From Chrysogorgia sp. JL179-B06 (lineage: Eukaryota > Cnidaria > Anthozoa > Scleralcyonacea > Chrysogorgiidae): a stretch of DNA of 64,000 nucleotides. The notes below the pieces were generated by a model. That model was not told where the DNA came from, made no database searches, and saw only the letters and a list, made by a program, of their open reading frames with translations. The translations under genes and the position numbers were made by a program. Within the stretch, counting starts at the first letter, position 1, and the number at the start of each line of letters is the position of its first letter. Where the stretch lies: the NCBI GenBank assembly GCA_035772405.1, contig JAYKKM010000017.1, positions 1-64,000 of the forward strand, in the 5' to 3' direction. Shown in pieces: positions 13,201-28,600 of this stretch.

Positions 13201-16200
13201 GGAAAGCCAGTGAAGTGCTCTATCCGAATCAGAAGAAATTTTGAAATGTGATCTCTTGCCAGTAAGAAAATTTTTACCAGGCCCCCAAAATCGAAAAATC
13301 GATGACCACGCCCCCAATTTTTATCCAAACCGGACGTGCGTCATACCGTTGGAAAGCCAGTGAAGTGCTCTATCCGAATCAGAAGAAATTTTGAAATGTG
13401 ATCTCTTGCCAGTAAGAAAATTTTTACCAGGCCCCCAAAATCGAAAAATCGATGACCACGCCCCCAATTTTTATCCAAACCGGACGTGCGTCATACCGTT
13501 GGAAAGCCAGTGAAGTGCTCTATCCGAATCAGAAGAAATTTTGAAATGTGATCTCTTGCCAGTAAGAAAATTTTTTACCAGGCCCCCAAAATCGAAAAAT
13601 CGATGACCACGCCCCCAATTTTTATCCAAACCGGACGTGCGTCATACCGTTGGAAAGCCAGTGAAGTGCTCTATCCGAATCAGAAGAAATTTTGAAATGT
13701 GATCTCTTGTCAGTAAGAAAATTTTTACCAGGCCCCCAAAATCGAAAAAATCGATGACCACGCCCCCAATTTTTATCCAAACCGGACGTCCGTCATACCG
13801 TTGGAAAGCCAGTGAAGTGTTCTATCTGATCCAATCAAAATTTTTAAATTTATCGGGGGGAAAGTGCCCGAATTAATTCGAACCCTAACTTTAACTCTAA
13901 CCTTTACTCTAAACCTCCTCCACTCCACAATTTTCATCCAAACCGGACATGCGTCATACCGTTGGAAAGCCAGTGAAGTGCTCTATCCGAATCAGAAGAA
14001 ATTTTGAAATGTGATCTCTTGCCAGTAAGAAAATTTTTACCAGGCCCCCAAAATCGAAAAATCGATGACCACGCCCCCAATTTTTATCCAAACCGGACGT
14101 CCGTCATACCGTTGGAAAGCCAGTGAAGTGTTCTATCCAATCAAAATTTTTAAATTTATCGGGGGGAAAGTGCCCGAATTAATTCGAACCCTAACTTTAA
14201 CTCTAACCTTTACTCTAAACCTCCTCCACTCCACAATTTTCATCCAAACCGGACATGCGTCATACCGTTGGAAAGCCAGTGAAGTGCTCTATCCGAATCA
14301 GAAGAAATTTTGAAATGTGATCTCTTGCCAGTAAGAAAATTTTTACCAGGCCCCCAAAATCGAAAAATCGATGACCACGCCCCCAATTTTTATCCAAACC
14401 GGACGTGCGTCATACCGTTGGAAAGCCAGTGAAGTGCTCTATCCGAATCAGAAGAAATTTTGAAATGTGATCTCTTGCCAGTAAGAAAATTTTTACCAGG
14501 CCCCCAAAATCGAAAAATCGATGACCACGCCCCCAATTTTTATCCAAACCGGACGTCCGTCATACCGTTGGAAAGCCAGTGAAGTGTTCTATCTGATCCA
14601 ATCAAAATTTTTAAATTTATCGGGGGGAAAGTGCCCGAATTAATTCGAACCCTAACTTTAACTCTAACCTTTACTCTAAACCTCCTCCACTCCACAATTT
14701 TCATCCAAACCGGACGTGCGTCATACCGTTGGAAAGCCAGTGAAGTGCTCTATCCGAATCAGAAGAAATTTTGAAATGTGATCTCTTGCCAGTAAGAAAA
14801 TTTACCAGGCCCCCAAAATCGAAAAATCGATGACCACGCCCCCAATTTTTATCCAAACCGGACGTGCGTCATACCGTTGGAAAGCCAGTGAAGTGCTCTA
14901 TCCGAATCAGAAGAAATTTTGAAATGTGATCTCTTGCCAGTAAGAAAATTTTTACCAGGCCCCCAAAATCGAAAAATCGATGACCACGCCCCCAATTTTT
15001 ATCCAAACCGGACGTCCGTCATACCGTTGGAAAGCCAGTGAAGTGTTCTATCTGATCCAATCAAAATTTTTAAATTTATCGGGGGAAAGTGCCCGAATTA
15101 ATTCGAACCCTAACTTTAACTCTAACCTTTACTCTAAACCTCCTCCACTCCACAATTTTCATCCAAACCGGACATGCGTCATACCGTTGGAAAGCCAGTG
15201 AAGTGCTCTATCCGAATCAGAAGAAATTTTGAAATGTGATCTCTTGCCAGTAAGAAAATTTTTACCAGGCCCCCAAAATCGAAAAATCGATGACCACGCC
15301 CCCAATTTTTATCCAAACCGGACGTGCGTCATACCGTTGGAAAGCCAGTGAAGTGCTCTATCCGAATCAGAAGAAATTTTGAAATGTGATCTCTTGCCAG
15401 TAAGAAAATTTTTTACCAGGCCCCCAAAATCGAAAAATCGATGACCACGCCCCCAATTTTTATCCAAACCGGACGTGCGTCATACCGTTGGAAAGCCAGT
15501 GAAGTGCTCTATCCGAATCAGAAGAAATTTTGAAATGTGATCTCTTGCCAGTAAGAAAATTTTTACCAGGCCCCCAAAATCGAAAAATCGATGACCACGC
15601 CCCCAATTTTTATCCAAACCGGACGTGCGTCATACCGTTGGAAAGCCAGTGAAGTGCTCTATCCGAATCAGAAGAAATTTTGAAATGTGATCTCTTGCCA
15701 GTAAGAAAATTTTTACCAGGCCCCCAAAATCGAAAAATCGATGACCACGCCCCCAATTTTTATCCAAACCGGACGTCCGTCATACCGTTGGAAAGCCAGT
15801 GAAGTGCTCTATCCGAATCAGAAGAAATTTTGAAATGTGATCTCTTGCCAGTAAGAAAATTTTTACCAGGCCCCCAAAATCGAAAAATCGATGACCACGC
15901 CCCCAATTTTTATCCAAACCGGACGTGCGTCATACCGTTGGAAAGCCAGTGAAGTGCTCTATCCGAATCAGAAGAAATTTTGAAATGTGATCTCTTGCCA
16001 GTAAGAAAATTTTTACCAGGCCCCCAAAATCGAAAAATCGATGACCACGCCCCCAATTTTTATCCAAACCGGACGTCCGTCATACCGTTGGAAAGCCAGT
16101 GAAGTGTTCTATCTGATCCAATCAAAATTTTTAAATTTATCGGGGGGAAAGTGCCCGAATTAATTCGAACCCTAACTTTAACTCTAACCTTTACTCTAAA

Positions 16201-17364
16201 CCTCCTCCACTCCACAATTTTCATCCAAACCGGACATGCGTCATACCGTTGGAAAGCCAGTGAAGTGCTCTATCCGAATCAGAAGAAATTTTGAAATGTG
16301 ATCTCTTGCCAGTAAGAAAATTTTTACCAGGCCCCCAAAATCGAAAAATCGATGACCACGCCCCCAATTTTTATCCAAACCGGACGTGCGTCATACCGTT
16401 GGAAAGCCAGTGAAGTGCTCTATCCGAATCAGAAGAAATTTTTAAATTTATCGGGGGGAAAGTGCCCGAATTAATTCGAACCCTAACTTTAACTCTAACC
16501 TTTACTCTAAACCTCCTCCACTCCACAATTTTCATCCAAACCGGACGTGCGTCATACCGTTGGAAAGCCAGTGAAGTGCTCTATCCGAATCAGAAGAAAT
16601 TTTGAAATGTGATCTCTTGCCAGTAAGAAAATTTTTACCAGGCCCCCAAAATCGAAAAATCGATGACCACGCCCCCAATTTTTATCCAAACCGGACGTGC
16701 GTCATACCGTTGGAAAGCCAGTGAAGTGCTCTATCCGAATCAGAAGAAATTTTGAAATGTGATCTCTTGCCAGTAAGAAAATTTTTACCAGGCCCCCAAA
16801 ATCGAAAAATCGATGACCACGCCCCCAATTTTTATCCAAACCGGACGTGCGTCATACCGTTGGAAAGCCAGTGAAGTGCTCTATCCGAATCAGAAGAAAT
16901 TTTGAAATGTGATCTCTTGCCAGTAAGAAAATTTTTACCAGGCCCCCAAAATCGAAAAATCGATGACCACGCCCCCAATTTTTATCCAAACCGGACGTCC
17001 GTCATACCGTTGGAAAGCCAGTGAAGTGTTCTATCTGATCCAATCAAAATTTTTAAATTTATCGGGGGAAAGTGCCCGAATTAATTCGAACCCTAACTTT
17101 AACTCTAACCTTTACTCTAAACCTCCTCCACTCCACAATTTTCATCCAAACCGGACATGCGTCATACCGTTGGAAAGCCAGTGAAGTGCTCTATCCGAAT
17201 CAGAAGAAATTTTGAAATGTGATCTCTTGCCAGTAAGAAAATTTTTACCAGGCCCCCAAAATCGAAAAATCGATGACCACGCCCCCCAATTTTTATCCAA
17301 ACCGGACGTGCGTCATACCGTTGGAAAGCCAGTGAAGTGTTCTATCCGAATCAGAAGAAATTTT

Positions 17365-17440
17365 GAAATTTATCTTGCCCGAATTAATTGAAAACTTTAA
17401 CTCTAACAAAATCGAAAAATCCTCCACGCCCCACAATTTT
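17365..17440 (+). repeat. Mosaic, shortened A/B satellite monomer
   Basis: A fused copy: A sequence runs into a B-derived TGCCCGAATTAATTG piece, jumps to CTCTAACAAAATCG and ends with a hybrid of B CCTCCAC and A CGCCCC. Its length differs from both parents. It is a recombination scar inside the array. Confidence 0.8.
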
Positions 17441-20400
17441 TATCCAAACCGGACGTGCGTCATACCGTTGGAAAGCCAGTGAAGTGCTCTATCCGAATCA
17501 GAAGAAATTTTGAAATGTGATCTCTTGCCAGTAAGAAAATTTTTACCAGGCCCCCAAAATCGAAAAATCGATGACCACGCCCCCAATTTTTATCCAAACC
17601 GGACGTGCGTCATACCGTTGGAAAGCCAGTGAAGTGCTCTATCCGAATCAGAAGAAATTTTGAAATGTGATCTCTTGCCAGTAAGAAAATTTTTACCAGG
17701 CCCCCAAAATCGAAAAATCGATGACCACGCCCCCAATTTTTATCCAAACCGGACGTGCGTCATACCGTTGGAAAGCCAGTGAAGTGCTCTATCCGAATCA
17801 GAAGAAATTTTGAAATGTGATCTCTTGCCAGTAAGAAAATTTTTACCAGGCCCCCAAAATCGAAAAATCGATGACCACGCCCCCAATTTTCATCCAAACC
17901 GGACGTGCGTCATACCGTTGGAAAGCCAGTGAAGTGCTCTATCCGAATCAGAAGAAATTTTGAAATGTGATCTCTTGCCAGTAAGAAAATTTTTACCAGG
18001 CCCCCAAAATCGAAAAATCGATGACCACGCCCCCAATTTTTATCCAAACCGGACGTCCGTCATACCGTTGGAAAGCCAGTGAAGTGTTCTATCTGATCCA
18101 ATCAAAATTTTTAAATTTATCGGGGGGAAAGTGCCCGAATTAATTCGAACCCTAACTTTAACTCTAACCTTTACTCTAAACCTCCTCCACTCCACAATTT
18201 TCATCCAAACCGGACATGCGTCATACCGTTGGAAAGCCAGTGAAGTGCTCTATCCGAATCAGAAGAAATTTTGAAATGTGATCTCTTGCCAGTAAGAAAA
18301 TTTTTACCAGGCCCCCAAAATCGAAAAATCGATGACCACGCCCCCAATTTTTATCCAAACCGGACGTGCGTCATACCGTTGGAAAGCCAGTGAAGTGCTC
18401 TATCCGAATCAGAAGAAATTTTGAAATGTGATCTCTTGCCAGTAAGAAAATTTTTACCAGGCCCCCAAAATCGAAAAATCGATGACCACGCCCCCAATTT
18501 TTATCCAAACCGGACGTCCGTCATACCGTTGGAAAGCCAGTGAAGTGTTCTATCCAATCAAAATTTTTAAATTTATCGGGGGAAAGTGCCCGAATTAATT
18601 CGAACCCTAACTTTAACTCTAACCTTTACTCTAAACCTCCTCCACTCCACAATTTTCATCCAAACCGGACATGCGTCATACCGTTGGAAAGCCAGTGAAG
18701 TGCTCTATCCGAATCAGAAGAAATTTTGAAATGTGATCTCTTGCCAGTAAGAAAATTTTTACCAGGCCCCCAAAATCGAAAAATCGATGACCACGCCCCC
18801 AATTTTTATCCAAACCGGACGTGCGTCATACCGTTGGAAAGCCAGTGAAGTGCTCTATCCGAATCAGAAGAAATTTTGAAATGTGATCTCTTGCCAGTAA
18901 GAAAATTTTTACCAGGCCCCCAAAATCGAAAAATCGATGACCACGCCCCCAATTTTTATCCAAACCGGACGTCCGTCATACCGTTGGAAAGCCAGTGAAG
19001 TGTTCTATCTGAATCAAAATTTTTAAATTTATCGGGGGGAAAGTGCCCGAATTAATTCGAACCCTAACTTTAACTCTAACCTTTACTCTAAACCTCCTCC
19101 ACTCCACAATTTTCATCCAAACCGGACATGCGTCATACCGTTGGAAAGCCAGTGAAGTGCTCTATCCGAATCAGAAGAAATTTTGAAATGTGATCTCTTG
19201 CCAGTAAGAAAATTTTTACCAGGCCCCCAAAATCGAAAAATCGATGACCACGCCCCCAATTTTTATCCAAACCGGACGTGCGTCATACCGTTGGAAAGCC
19301 AGTGAAGTGCTCTATCCGAATCAGAAGAAATTTTGAAATGTGATCTCTTGCCAGTAAGAAAATTTTTACCAGGCCCCCAAAATCGAAAAATCGATGACCA
19401 CGCCCCCAATTTTTATCCAAACCGGACGTGCGTCATACCGTTGGAAAGCCAGTGAAGTGCTCTATCCGAATCAGAAGAAATTTTGAAATGTGATCTCTTG
19501 CCAGTAAGAAAATTTTTACCAGGCCCCCAAAATCGAAAAATCGATGACCACGCCCCCAATTTTTATCCAAACCGGACGTCCGTCATACCGTTGGAAAGCC
19601 AGTGAAGTGTTCTATCTGATCCAATCAAAATTTTTAAATTTATCGGGGGGAAAGTGCCCGAATTAATTCGAACCCTAACTTTAACCAGGCCCCTTTACTC
19701 TAAACCTCCTCCACTCCACAATTTTCATCCAAACCGGACGTGCGTCATACCGTTGGAAAGCCAGTGAAGTGCTCTATCCGAATCAGAAGAAATTTTGAAA
19801 TGTGATCTCTTGCCAGTAAGAAAATTTTTACCAGGCCCCCAAAATCGAAAAATCGATGACCACGCCCCCAATTTTTATCCAAACCGGACGTGCGTCATAC
19901 CGTTGGAAAGCCAGTGAAGTGTGCTCTATCCGAATCAGAAGAAATTTTGAAATGTGATCTCTTGCCAGTAAGAAAATTTTTACCAGGCCCCCAAAATCGA
20001 AAAATCGATGACCACGCCCCCAATTTTTATCCAAACCGGACGTGCGTCATACCGTTGGAAAGCCAGTGAAGTGCTCTATCCGAATCAGAAGAAATTTTGA
20101 AATGTGATCTCTTGCCAGTAAGAAAATTTTTACCAGGCCCCCAAAATCGAAAAATCGATGACCACGCCCCCAATTTTTATCCAAACCGGACGTGCGTCAT
20201 ACCGTTGGAAAGCCAGTGAAGTGCTCTATCCGAATCAGAAGAAATTTTGAAATGTGATCTCTTGCCAGTAAGAAAATTTTTACCAGGCCCCCAAAATCGA
20301 AAAATCGATGACCACGCCCCCAATTTTTATCCAAACCGGACGTGCGTCATACCGTTGGAAAGCCAGTGAAGTGTTCTATCTGATCCAATCAAAATTTTTA

Positions 20401-23400
20401 AATTTATCGGGGGAAAGTGCCCGAATTAATTCGAACCCTAACTTTAACTCTAACCTTTACTCTAAACCTCCTCCACTCCACAATTTTCATCCAAACCGGA
20501 CGTGCGTCATACCGTTGGAAAGCCAGTGAAGTGCTCTATCCGAATCAGAAGAAATTTTGAAATGTCATCTCTTGCCAGTAAGAAAATTTTTACCAGGCCC
20601 CCAAAATCGAAAAATCGATGACCACGCCCCCAATTTTTATCCAAACCGGACGTCCGTCATACCGTTGGAAAGCCAGTGAAGTGTTCTATCTGATCCAATC
20701 AAAATTTTTAAATTTATCGGGGGGAAAGTGCCCGAATTAATTCGAACCCTAACTTTAACTCTAACCTTTACTCTAAACCTCCTCCACTCCACAATTTTCA
20801 TCCAAACCGGACGTGCGTCATACCGTTGGAAAGCCAGTGAAGTGCTCTATCCGAATCAGAAGAAATTTTGAAATGTGATCTCTTGCCAGTAAGAAAATTT
20901 TTACCAGGCCCCCAAAATCGAAAAATCGATGACCACGCCCCCAATTTTTATCCAAACCGGACGTCCGTCATACCGTTGGAAAGCCAGTGAAGTGTTCTAT
21001 CTGATCCAATCAAAATTTTTAAATTTATCGGGGGGAAAGTGCCCGAATTAATTCGAACCCTAACTTTAACTCTAACCTTTACTCTAAACCTCCTCCACTC
21101 CACAATTTTCATCCAAACCGGACATGCGTCATACCGTTGGAAAGCCAGTGAAGTGCTCTATCCGAATCAGAAGAAATTTTGAAATGTGATCTCTTGCCAG
21201 TAAGAAAATTTTTACCAGGCCCCCAAAATCGAAAAATCGATGACCACGCCCCCAATTTTTATCCAAACCGGACGTGCGTCATACCGTTGGAAAGCCAGTG
21301 AAGTGCTCTATCCGAATCAGAAGAAATTTTGAAATGTGATCTCTTGCCAGTAAGAAAATTTTTACCAGGCCCCCAAAATCGAAAAATCGATGACCACGCC
21401 CCCAATTTTTATCCAAACCGGACGTGCGTCATACCGTTGGAAAGCCAGTGAAGTGCTCTATCCGAATCAGAAGAAATTTTGAAATGTGATCTCTTGCCAG
21501 TAAGAAAATTTTTACCAGGCCCCCAAAATCGAAAAATCGATGACCACGCCCCCAATTTTTATCCAAACCGGACGTCCGTCTCATACCGTTGGAAAGCCAG
21601 TGAAGTGTTCTATCTGATCCAATCAAAATTTTTAAATTTATCGCTTGCCAGTAATTCGAAAATTTTAACCCTAACTTTAACTCTAACCAAACCTACCTCC
21701 ACTCCACAATTTTCATCCAAACCGGACGTGCGTCATACCGTTGGAAAGCCAGTGAAGTGCTCTATCCGAATCAGAAGAAATTTTGAAATGTGATCTCTTG
21801 CCAGTAAGAAAATTTTTACCAGGCCCCCAAAATCGAAAAATCGATGACCACGCCCCCAATTTTTATCCAAACCGGACGTGCGTCATACCGTTGGAAAGCC
21901 AGTGAAGTGCTCTATCCGAATCAGAAGAAATTTTGAAATGTGATCTCTTGCCAGTAAGAAAATTTTTACCAGGCCCCCAAAATCGAAAAATCGATGACCA
22001 CGCCCCCAATTTTATCCAAACCGGACGTGCGTCATACCGTTGGAAAGCCAGTGAAGTGCTCTATCCGAATCAGAAGAAATTTTGAAATGTGATCTCTTGC
22101 CAGTAAGAAAATTTTTACCAGGCCCCCAAAATCGAAAAATCGATGACCACGCCCCCAATTTTTATCCAAACCGGACGTGCGTCATACCGTTGGAAAGCCA
22201 GTGAAGTGCTCTATCCGAATCAGAAGAAATTTTGAAATGTGATCTCTTGCCAGTAAGAAAATTTTTACCAGGCCCCCAAAATCGAAAAATCGATGACCAC
22301 GCCCCCAATTTTTATCCAAACCGGACGTCCGTCATACCGTTGGAAAGCCAGTGAAGTGTTCTATCTGATCCAATCAAAATTTTTAAATTTATCGGGGGGA
22401 AAGTGCCCGAATTAATTCGAACCCTAACTTTAACTCTAACCTTTACTCTAAACCTCCTCCACTCCACAATTTTCATCCAAACCGGACATGCGTCATACCG
22501 TTGGAAAGCCAGTGAAGTGCTCTATCCGAATCAGAAGAAATTTTGAAATGTGATCTCTTGCCAGTAAGAAAAATTTTTACCAGGCCCCCAAAATCGAAAA
22601 ATCGATGACCACGCCCCCAATTTTTATCCAAACCGGACGTCCGTCATACCGTTGGAAAGCCAGTGAAGTGTTCTATCTGATCCAATCAAAATTTTTAAAT
22701 TTATCGGGGGGAAAGTGCCCGAATTAATTCGAACCCTAACTTTAACTCTAACCTTTACTCTAAACCTCCTCCACTCCACAATTTTCATCCAAACCGGACA
22801 TGCGTCATACCGTTGGAAAGCCAGTGAAGTGCTCTATCCGAATCAGAAGAAATTTTGAAATGTGATCTCTTGCCAGTAAGAAAATTTTTACCAGGCCCCC
22901 AAAATCGAAAAATCGATGACCACGCCCCCAATTTTTATCCAAACCGGACGTCCGTCATACCGTTGGAAAGCCAGTGAAGTGTTCTATCTGATCCAATCAA
23001 AATTTTTAAATTTATCGGGGGGAAAGTGCCCGAATTAATTCGAACCCTAACTTTAACTCTAACCTTTACTCTAAACCTCCTCCACTCCACAATTTTCATC
23101 CAAACCGGACGTGCGTCATACCGTTGGAAAGCCAGTGAAGTGCTCTATCCGAATCAGAAGAAATTTTGAAATGTGATCTCTTGCCAGTAAGAAAATGTTT
23201 ACCAGGCCCCCAAAATCGAAAAATCGATGACCACGCCCCCAATTTTTATCCAAACCGGACGTCCGTCATACCGTTGGAAAGCCAGTGAAGTGCTCTATCC
23301 GAATCAGAAGAAATTTTGAAATGTGATCTCTTGCCAGTAAGAAAATTTTTACCAGGCCCCCAAAATCGAAAAATCGATGACCACGCCCCCAATTTTTATC

Positions 23401-25540
23401 CAAACCGGACGTGCGTCATACCGTTGGAAAGCCAGTGAAGTGCTCTATCCGAATCAGAAGAAATTTTGAAATGTGATCTCTTGCCAGTAAGAAAATTTTT
23501 ACCAGGCCCCCAAAATCGAAAAATCGATGACCACGCCCCCAATTTTTATCCAAACCGGACGTCCGTCATACCGTTGGAAAGCCAGTGAAGTGTTCTATCT
23601 GATCCAATCAAAATTTTTAAATTTATCGGGGGGAAAGTGCCCGAATTAATTCGAACCCTAACTTTAACTCTAACCTTTACTCTAAACCTCCTCCACTCCA
23701 CAATTTTCATCCAAACCGGACATGCGTCATACCGTTGGAAAGCCAGTGAAGTGCTCTATCCGAATCAGAAGAAATTTTGAAATGTGATCTCTTGCCAGTA
23801 AGAAAATTTTTACCAGGCCCCCAAAATCGAAAAATCGATGACCACGCCCCCAATTTTTATCCAAACCGGACGTGCGTCATACCGTTGGAAAGCCAGTGAA
23901 GTGCTCTATCCGAATCAGAAGAAATTTTGAAATGTGATCTCTTGCCAGTAAGAAAATTTTTACCAGGCCCCCAAAATCGAAAAATCGATGACCACGCCCC
24001 CAATTTTTATCCAAACCGGACGTGCGTCATACCGTTGGAAAGCCAGTGAAGTGCTCTATCCGAATCAGAAGAAATTTTGAAATGTGATCTCTTGCCAGTA
24101 AGAAAATTTTTACCAGGCCCCCAAAATCGAAAAATCGATGACCACGCCCCCAATTTTTATCCAAACCGGACGTGCGTCATACCGTTGGAAAGCCAGTGAA
24201 GTGCTCTATCCGAATCAGAAGAAATTTTGAAATGTGATCTCTTGCCAGTAAGAAAATTTTTACCAGGCCCCCAAAATCGAAAAATCGATGACCACGCCCC
24301 CAATTTTTATCCAAACCGGACGTCCGTCATACCGTTGGAAAGCCAGTGAAGTGTTCTATCTGATCCAATCAAAATTTTTAAATTTATCGGGGGAAAGTGC
24401 CCGAATTAATTCGAACCCTAACTTTAACTCTAACCTTTACTCTAAACCTCCTCCACTCCACAATTTTCATCCAAACCGGACGTGCGTCATACCGTTGGAA
24501 AGCCAGTGAAGTGCTCTATCCGAATCAGAAGAAATTTTGAAATGTGATCTCTTGCCAGTAAGAAAATTTTTACCAGGCCCCCAAAATCGAAAAATCGATG
24601 ACCACGCCCCCAATTTTTATCCAAACCGGACGTGCGTCATACCGTTGGAAAGCCAGTGAAGTGCTCTATCCGAATCAGAAGAAATTTTGAAATGTGATCT
24701 CTTGCCAGTAAGAAAATTTTTACCAGGCCCCCAAAATCGAAAAATCGATGACCACGCCCCCAATTTTTATCCAAACCGGACGTCCGTCATACCGTTGGAA
24801 AGCCAGTGAAGTGTTCTATCTGATCCAATCAAAATTTTTAAATTTATCGGGGGGAAAGTGCCCGAATTAATTCGAACCCTAACTTTAACTCTAACCTTTA
24901 CTCTAAACCTCCTCCACTCCACAATTTTCATCCAAACCGGACGTGCGTCATACCGTTGGAAAGCCAGTGAAGTGCTCTATCCGAATCAGAAGAAATTTTG
25001 AAATGTGATCTCTTGCCAGTAAGAAAATTTTTACCAGGCCCCCAAAATCGAAAAATCGATGACCACGCCCCCAATTTTTATCCAAACCGGACGTCCGTCA
25101 TACCGTTGGAAAGCCAGTGAAGTGTTCTATCTGATCCAATCAAAATTTTTAAATTTATCGGGGGGAAAGTGCCCGAATTAATTCGAACCCTAACTTTAAC
25201 TCTAACCTTTACTCTAAACCTCCTCCACTCCACAATTTTCATCCAAACCGGACGTGCGTCATACCGTTGGAAAGCCAGTGAAGTGCTCTATCCGAATCAG
25301 AAGAAATTTTGAAATGTGATCTCTTGCCAGTAAGAAAATTTTTACCAGGCCCCCAAAATCGAAAAATCGATGACCACGCCCCCAATTTTTATCCAAACCG
25401 GACGTGCGTCATACCGTTGGAAAGCCAGTGAAGTGCTCTATCCGAATCAGAAGAAATTTTGAAATGTCACCTCTTGCCAGTAAGAAAATGTTTCCCAGGC
25501 CCCCAAAATCGAAAAATCGTTGACCACGCCCCCAATTTTC

Positions 25541-25627
25541 ATCCAATCCGGACGAGCGGAAAGCCCGCTACGAGTTCTATCCAAATTAGTAATAATAAAA
25601 AAATCGTTGGCCACGCCCCCAATTTTT
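25541..25627 (+). repeat. Rare third satellite monomer, type C (87 bp)
   Basis: A short divergent unit with ATCCAATCCGGACGAGCGG, then AAAGCCCGCTACGAGTTC, TTAGTAATAATAAA and ATCGTTGGCCACGCC. It keeps the opening and closing motifs of A/B but lacks the middle. Neighbouring A copies are also unusual (AAATGTCA instead of AAATGTGA, TTTCCCAGG), so a divergent block was inserted here. Confidence 0.85.
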
Positions 25628-28600
25628 ATCCAAACCGGACGTGCGTCATACCGTTGGAAAGCCAGTGAAGTGCTCTATCCGAATCAGAAGAAATTTTGAA
25701 ATGTCATCTCTTGCCAGTGACAAAATGTTTACCAGGCCCCCAAAATCGAAAAATCGATGACCACGCCCCCAATTTTTATCCAAACCGGACGTGCGTCATA
25801 CCGTTGGAAAGCCAGTGAAGTGCTCTATCCGAATCAGAAGAAATTTTGAAATGTCAGCTCTTGCCAGTAAGAAAATGTTTCCCAGGCCCCCAAAATCGAA
25901 AAATCGATGACCACGCCCCCAATTTTCATCCAAACCGGACGTGCGTCATACCGTTGGAAAGCCAGTGAAGTGCTCTATCCGAATCAGAAGAAATTTTGAA
26001 ATGTCATCTCTTGCCAGTAAGAAAATTTTTCCAGGCCCCCAAAATCGAAAAATCGATGACCACGCCCCCAATTTTTATCCAAACCGGACGTGCGTCATAC
26101 CGTTGGAAAGCCAGTGAAGTGCTCTATCCGAATCAGAAGAAATTTTGAAATGTGATCTCTTGCCAGTAAGAAAATTTTTACCAGGCCCCCAAAATCGAAA
26201 AATCGATGACCACGCCCCCAATTTTTATCCAAACCGGACGTCCGTCATACCGTTGGAAAGCCAGTGAAGTGTTCTATCTGATCCAATCAAAATTTTTAAA
26301 TTTATCGGGGGGAAAGTGCCCGAATTAATTCGAACCCTAACTTTAACTCTAACCTTTACTCTAAACCTCCTCCACTCCACAATTTTCATCCAAACCGGAC
26401 GTGCGTCATACCGTTGGAAAGCCAGTGAAGTGCTCTATCCGAATCAGAAGAAATTTTGAAATGTGATCTCTTGCCAGTAAGAAAATTTTTACCAGGCCCC
26501 CAAAATCGAAAAATCGATGACCACGCCCCCAATTTTTATCCAAACCGGACGTGCGTCATACCGTTGGAAAGCCAGTGAAGTGCTCTATCCGAATCAGAAG
26601 AAATTTTGAAATGTGATCTCTTGCCAGTAAGAAAATTTTTACCAGGCCCCCAAAATCGAAAAATCGATGACCACGCCCCCAATTTTTATCCAAACCGGAC
26701 GTCCGTCATACCGTTGGAAAGCCAGTGAAGTGTTCTATCTGATCCAATCAAAATTTTTAAATTTATCGGGGGGAAAGTGCCCGAATTAATTCGAACCCTA
26801 ACTTTAACTCTAACCTTTACTCTAAACCTCCTCCACTCCACAATTTTCATCCAAACCGGACGTGCGTCATACCGTTGGAAAGCCAGTGAAGTGCTCTATC
26901 CGAATCAGAAGAAATTTTGAAATGTGATCTCTTGCCAGTAAGAAAATTTTTACCAGGCCCCCAAAATCGAAAAATCGATGACCACGCCCCCAATTTTTAT
27001 CCAAACCGGACGTCCGTCATACCGTTGGAAAGCCAGTGAAGTGTTCTATCTGATCCAATCAAAATTTTTAAATTTATCGGGGGGAAAGTGCCCGAATTAA
27101 TTCGAACCCTAACTTTAACTCTAACCTTTACTCTAAACCTCCTCCACTCCACAATTTTCATCCAAACCGGACGTGCGTCATACCGTTGGAAAGCCAGTGA
27201 AGTGCTCTATCCGAATCAGAAGAAATTTTGAAATGTGATCTCTTGCCAGTAAGAAAATTTTTACCAGGCCCCCAAAATCGAAAAATCGATGACCACGCCC
27301 CCAATTTTTATCCAAACCGGACGTGCGTCATACCGTTGGAAAGCCAGTGAAGTGTTCTATCTGATCCAATCAAAATTTTTAAATTTATCGGGGGGAAAGT
27401 GCCCGAATTAATTCGAACCCTAACTTTAACTCTAACCTTTACTCTAAACCTCCTCCACTCCACAATTTTCATCCAAACCGGACATGCGTCATACCGTTGG
27501 AAAGCCAGTGAAGTGCTCTATCCGAATCAGAAGAAATTTTGAAATGTGATCTCTTGCCAGTAAGAAAATTTTTACCAGGCCCCCAAAATCGAAAAATCGA
27601 TGACCACGCCCCCAATTTTTATCCAAACCGGACGTGCGTCATACCGTTGGAAAGCCAGTGAAGTGCTCTATCCGAATCAGAAGAAATTTTGAAATGTGAT
27701 CTCTTGCCAGTAAGAAAATTTTTACCAGGCCCCCAAAATCGAAAAATCGATGACCACGCCCCCAATTTTTATCCAAACCGGACGTCCGTCATACCGTTGG
27801 AAAGCCAGTGAAGTGTTCTATCTGATCCAATCAAAATTTTTAAATTTATCGGGGGGAAAGTGCCCGAATTAATTCGAACCCTAACTTTAACTCTAACCTT
27901 TACTCTAAACCTCCTCCACTCCACAATTTTCATCCAAACCGGACGTGCGTCATACCGTTGGAAAGCCAGTGAAGTGCTCTATCCGAATCAGAAGAAATTT
28001 TGAAATGTGATCTCTTGCCAGTAAGAAAATTTTTACCAGGCCCCCAAAATCGAAAAATCGATGACCACGCCCCCAATTTTTATCCAAACCGGACGTGCGT
28101 CATACCGTTGGAAAGCCAGTGAAGTGCTCTATCCGAATCAGAAGAAATTTTGAAATGTGATCTCTTGCCAGTAAGAAAATTTTTACCAGGCCCCCAAAAT
28201 CGAATAATCGATGACCACGCCCCCAATTTTTATCCAAACCGGACGTCCGTCATACCGTTGGAAAGCCAGTGAAGTGTTCTATCTGATCCAATCAAAATTT
28301 TTAAATTTATCGGGGGGAAAGTGCCCGAATTAATTCGAACCCTAACTTTAACTCTAACCTTTACTCTAAACCTCCTCCACTCCACAATTTTCATCCAAAC
28401 CGGACGTGCGTCATACCGTTGGAAAGCCAGTGAAGTGCTCTATCCGAATCAGAAGAAATTTTGAAATGTGATCTCTTGCCAGTAAGAAAATTTTTACCAG
28501 GCCCCCAAAATCGAAAAATCGATGACCACGCCCCCAATTTTTATCCAAACCGGACGTGCGTCATACCGTTGGAAAGCCAGTGAAGTGCTCTATCCGAATC

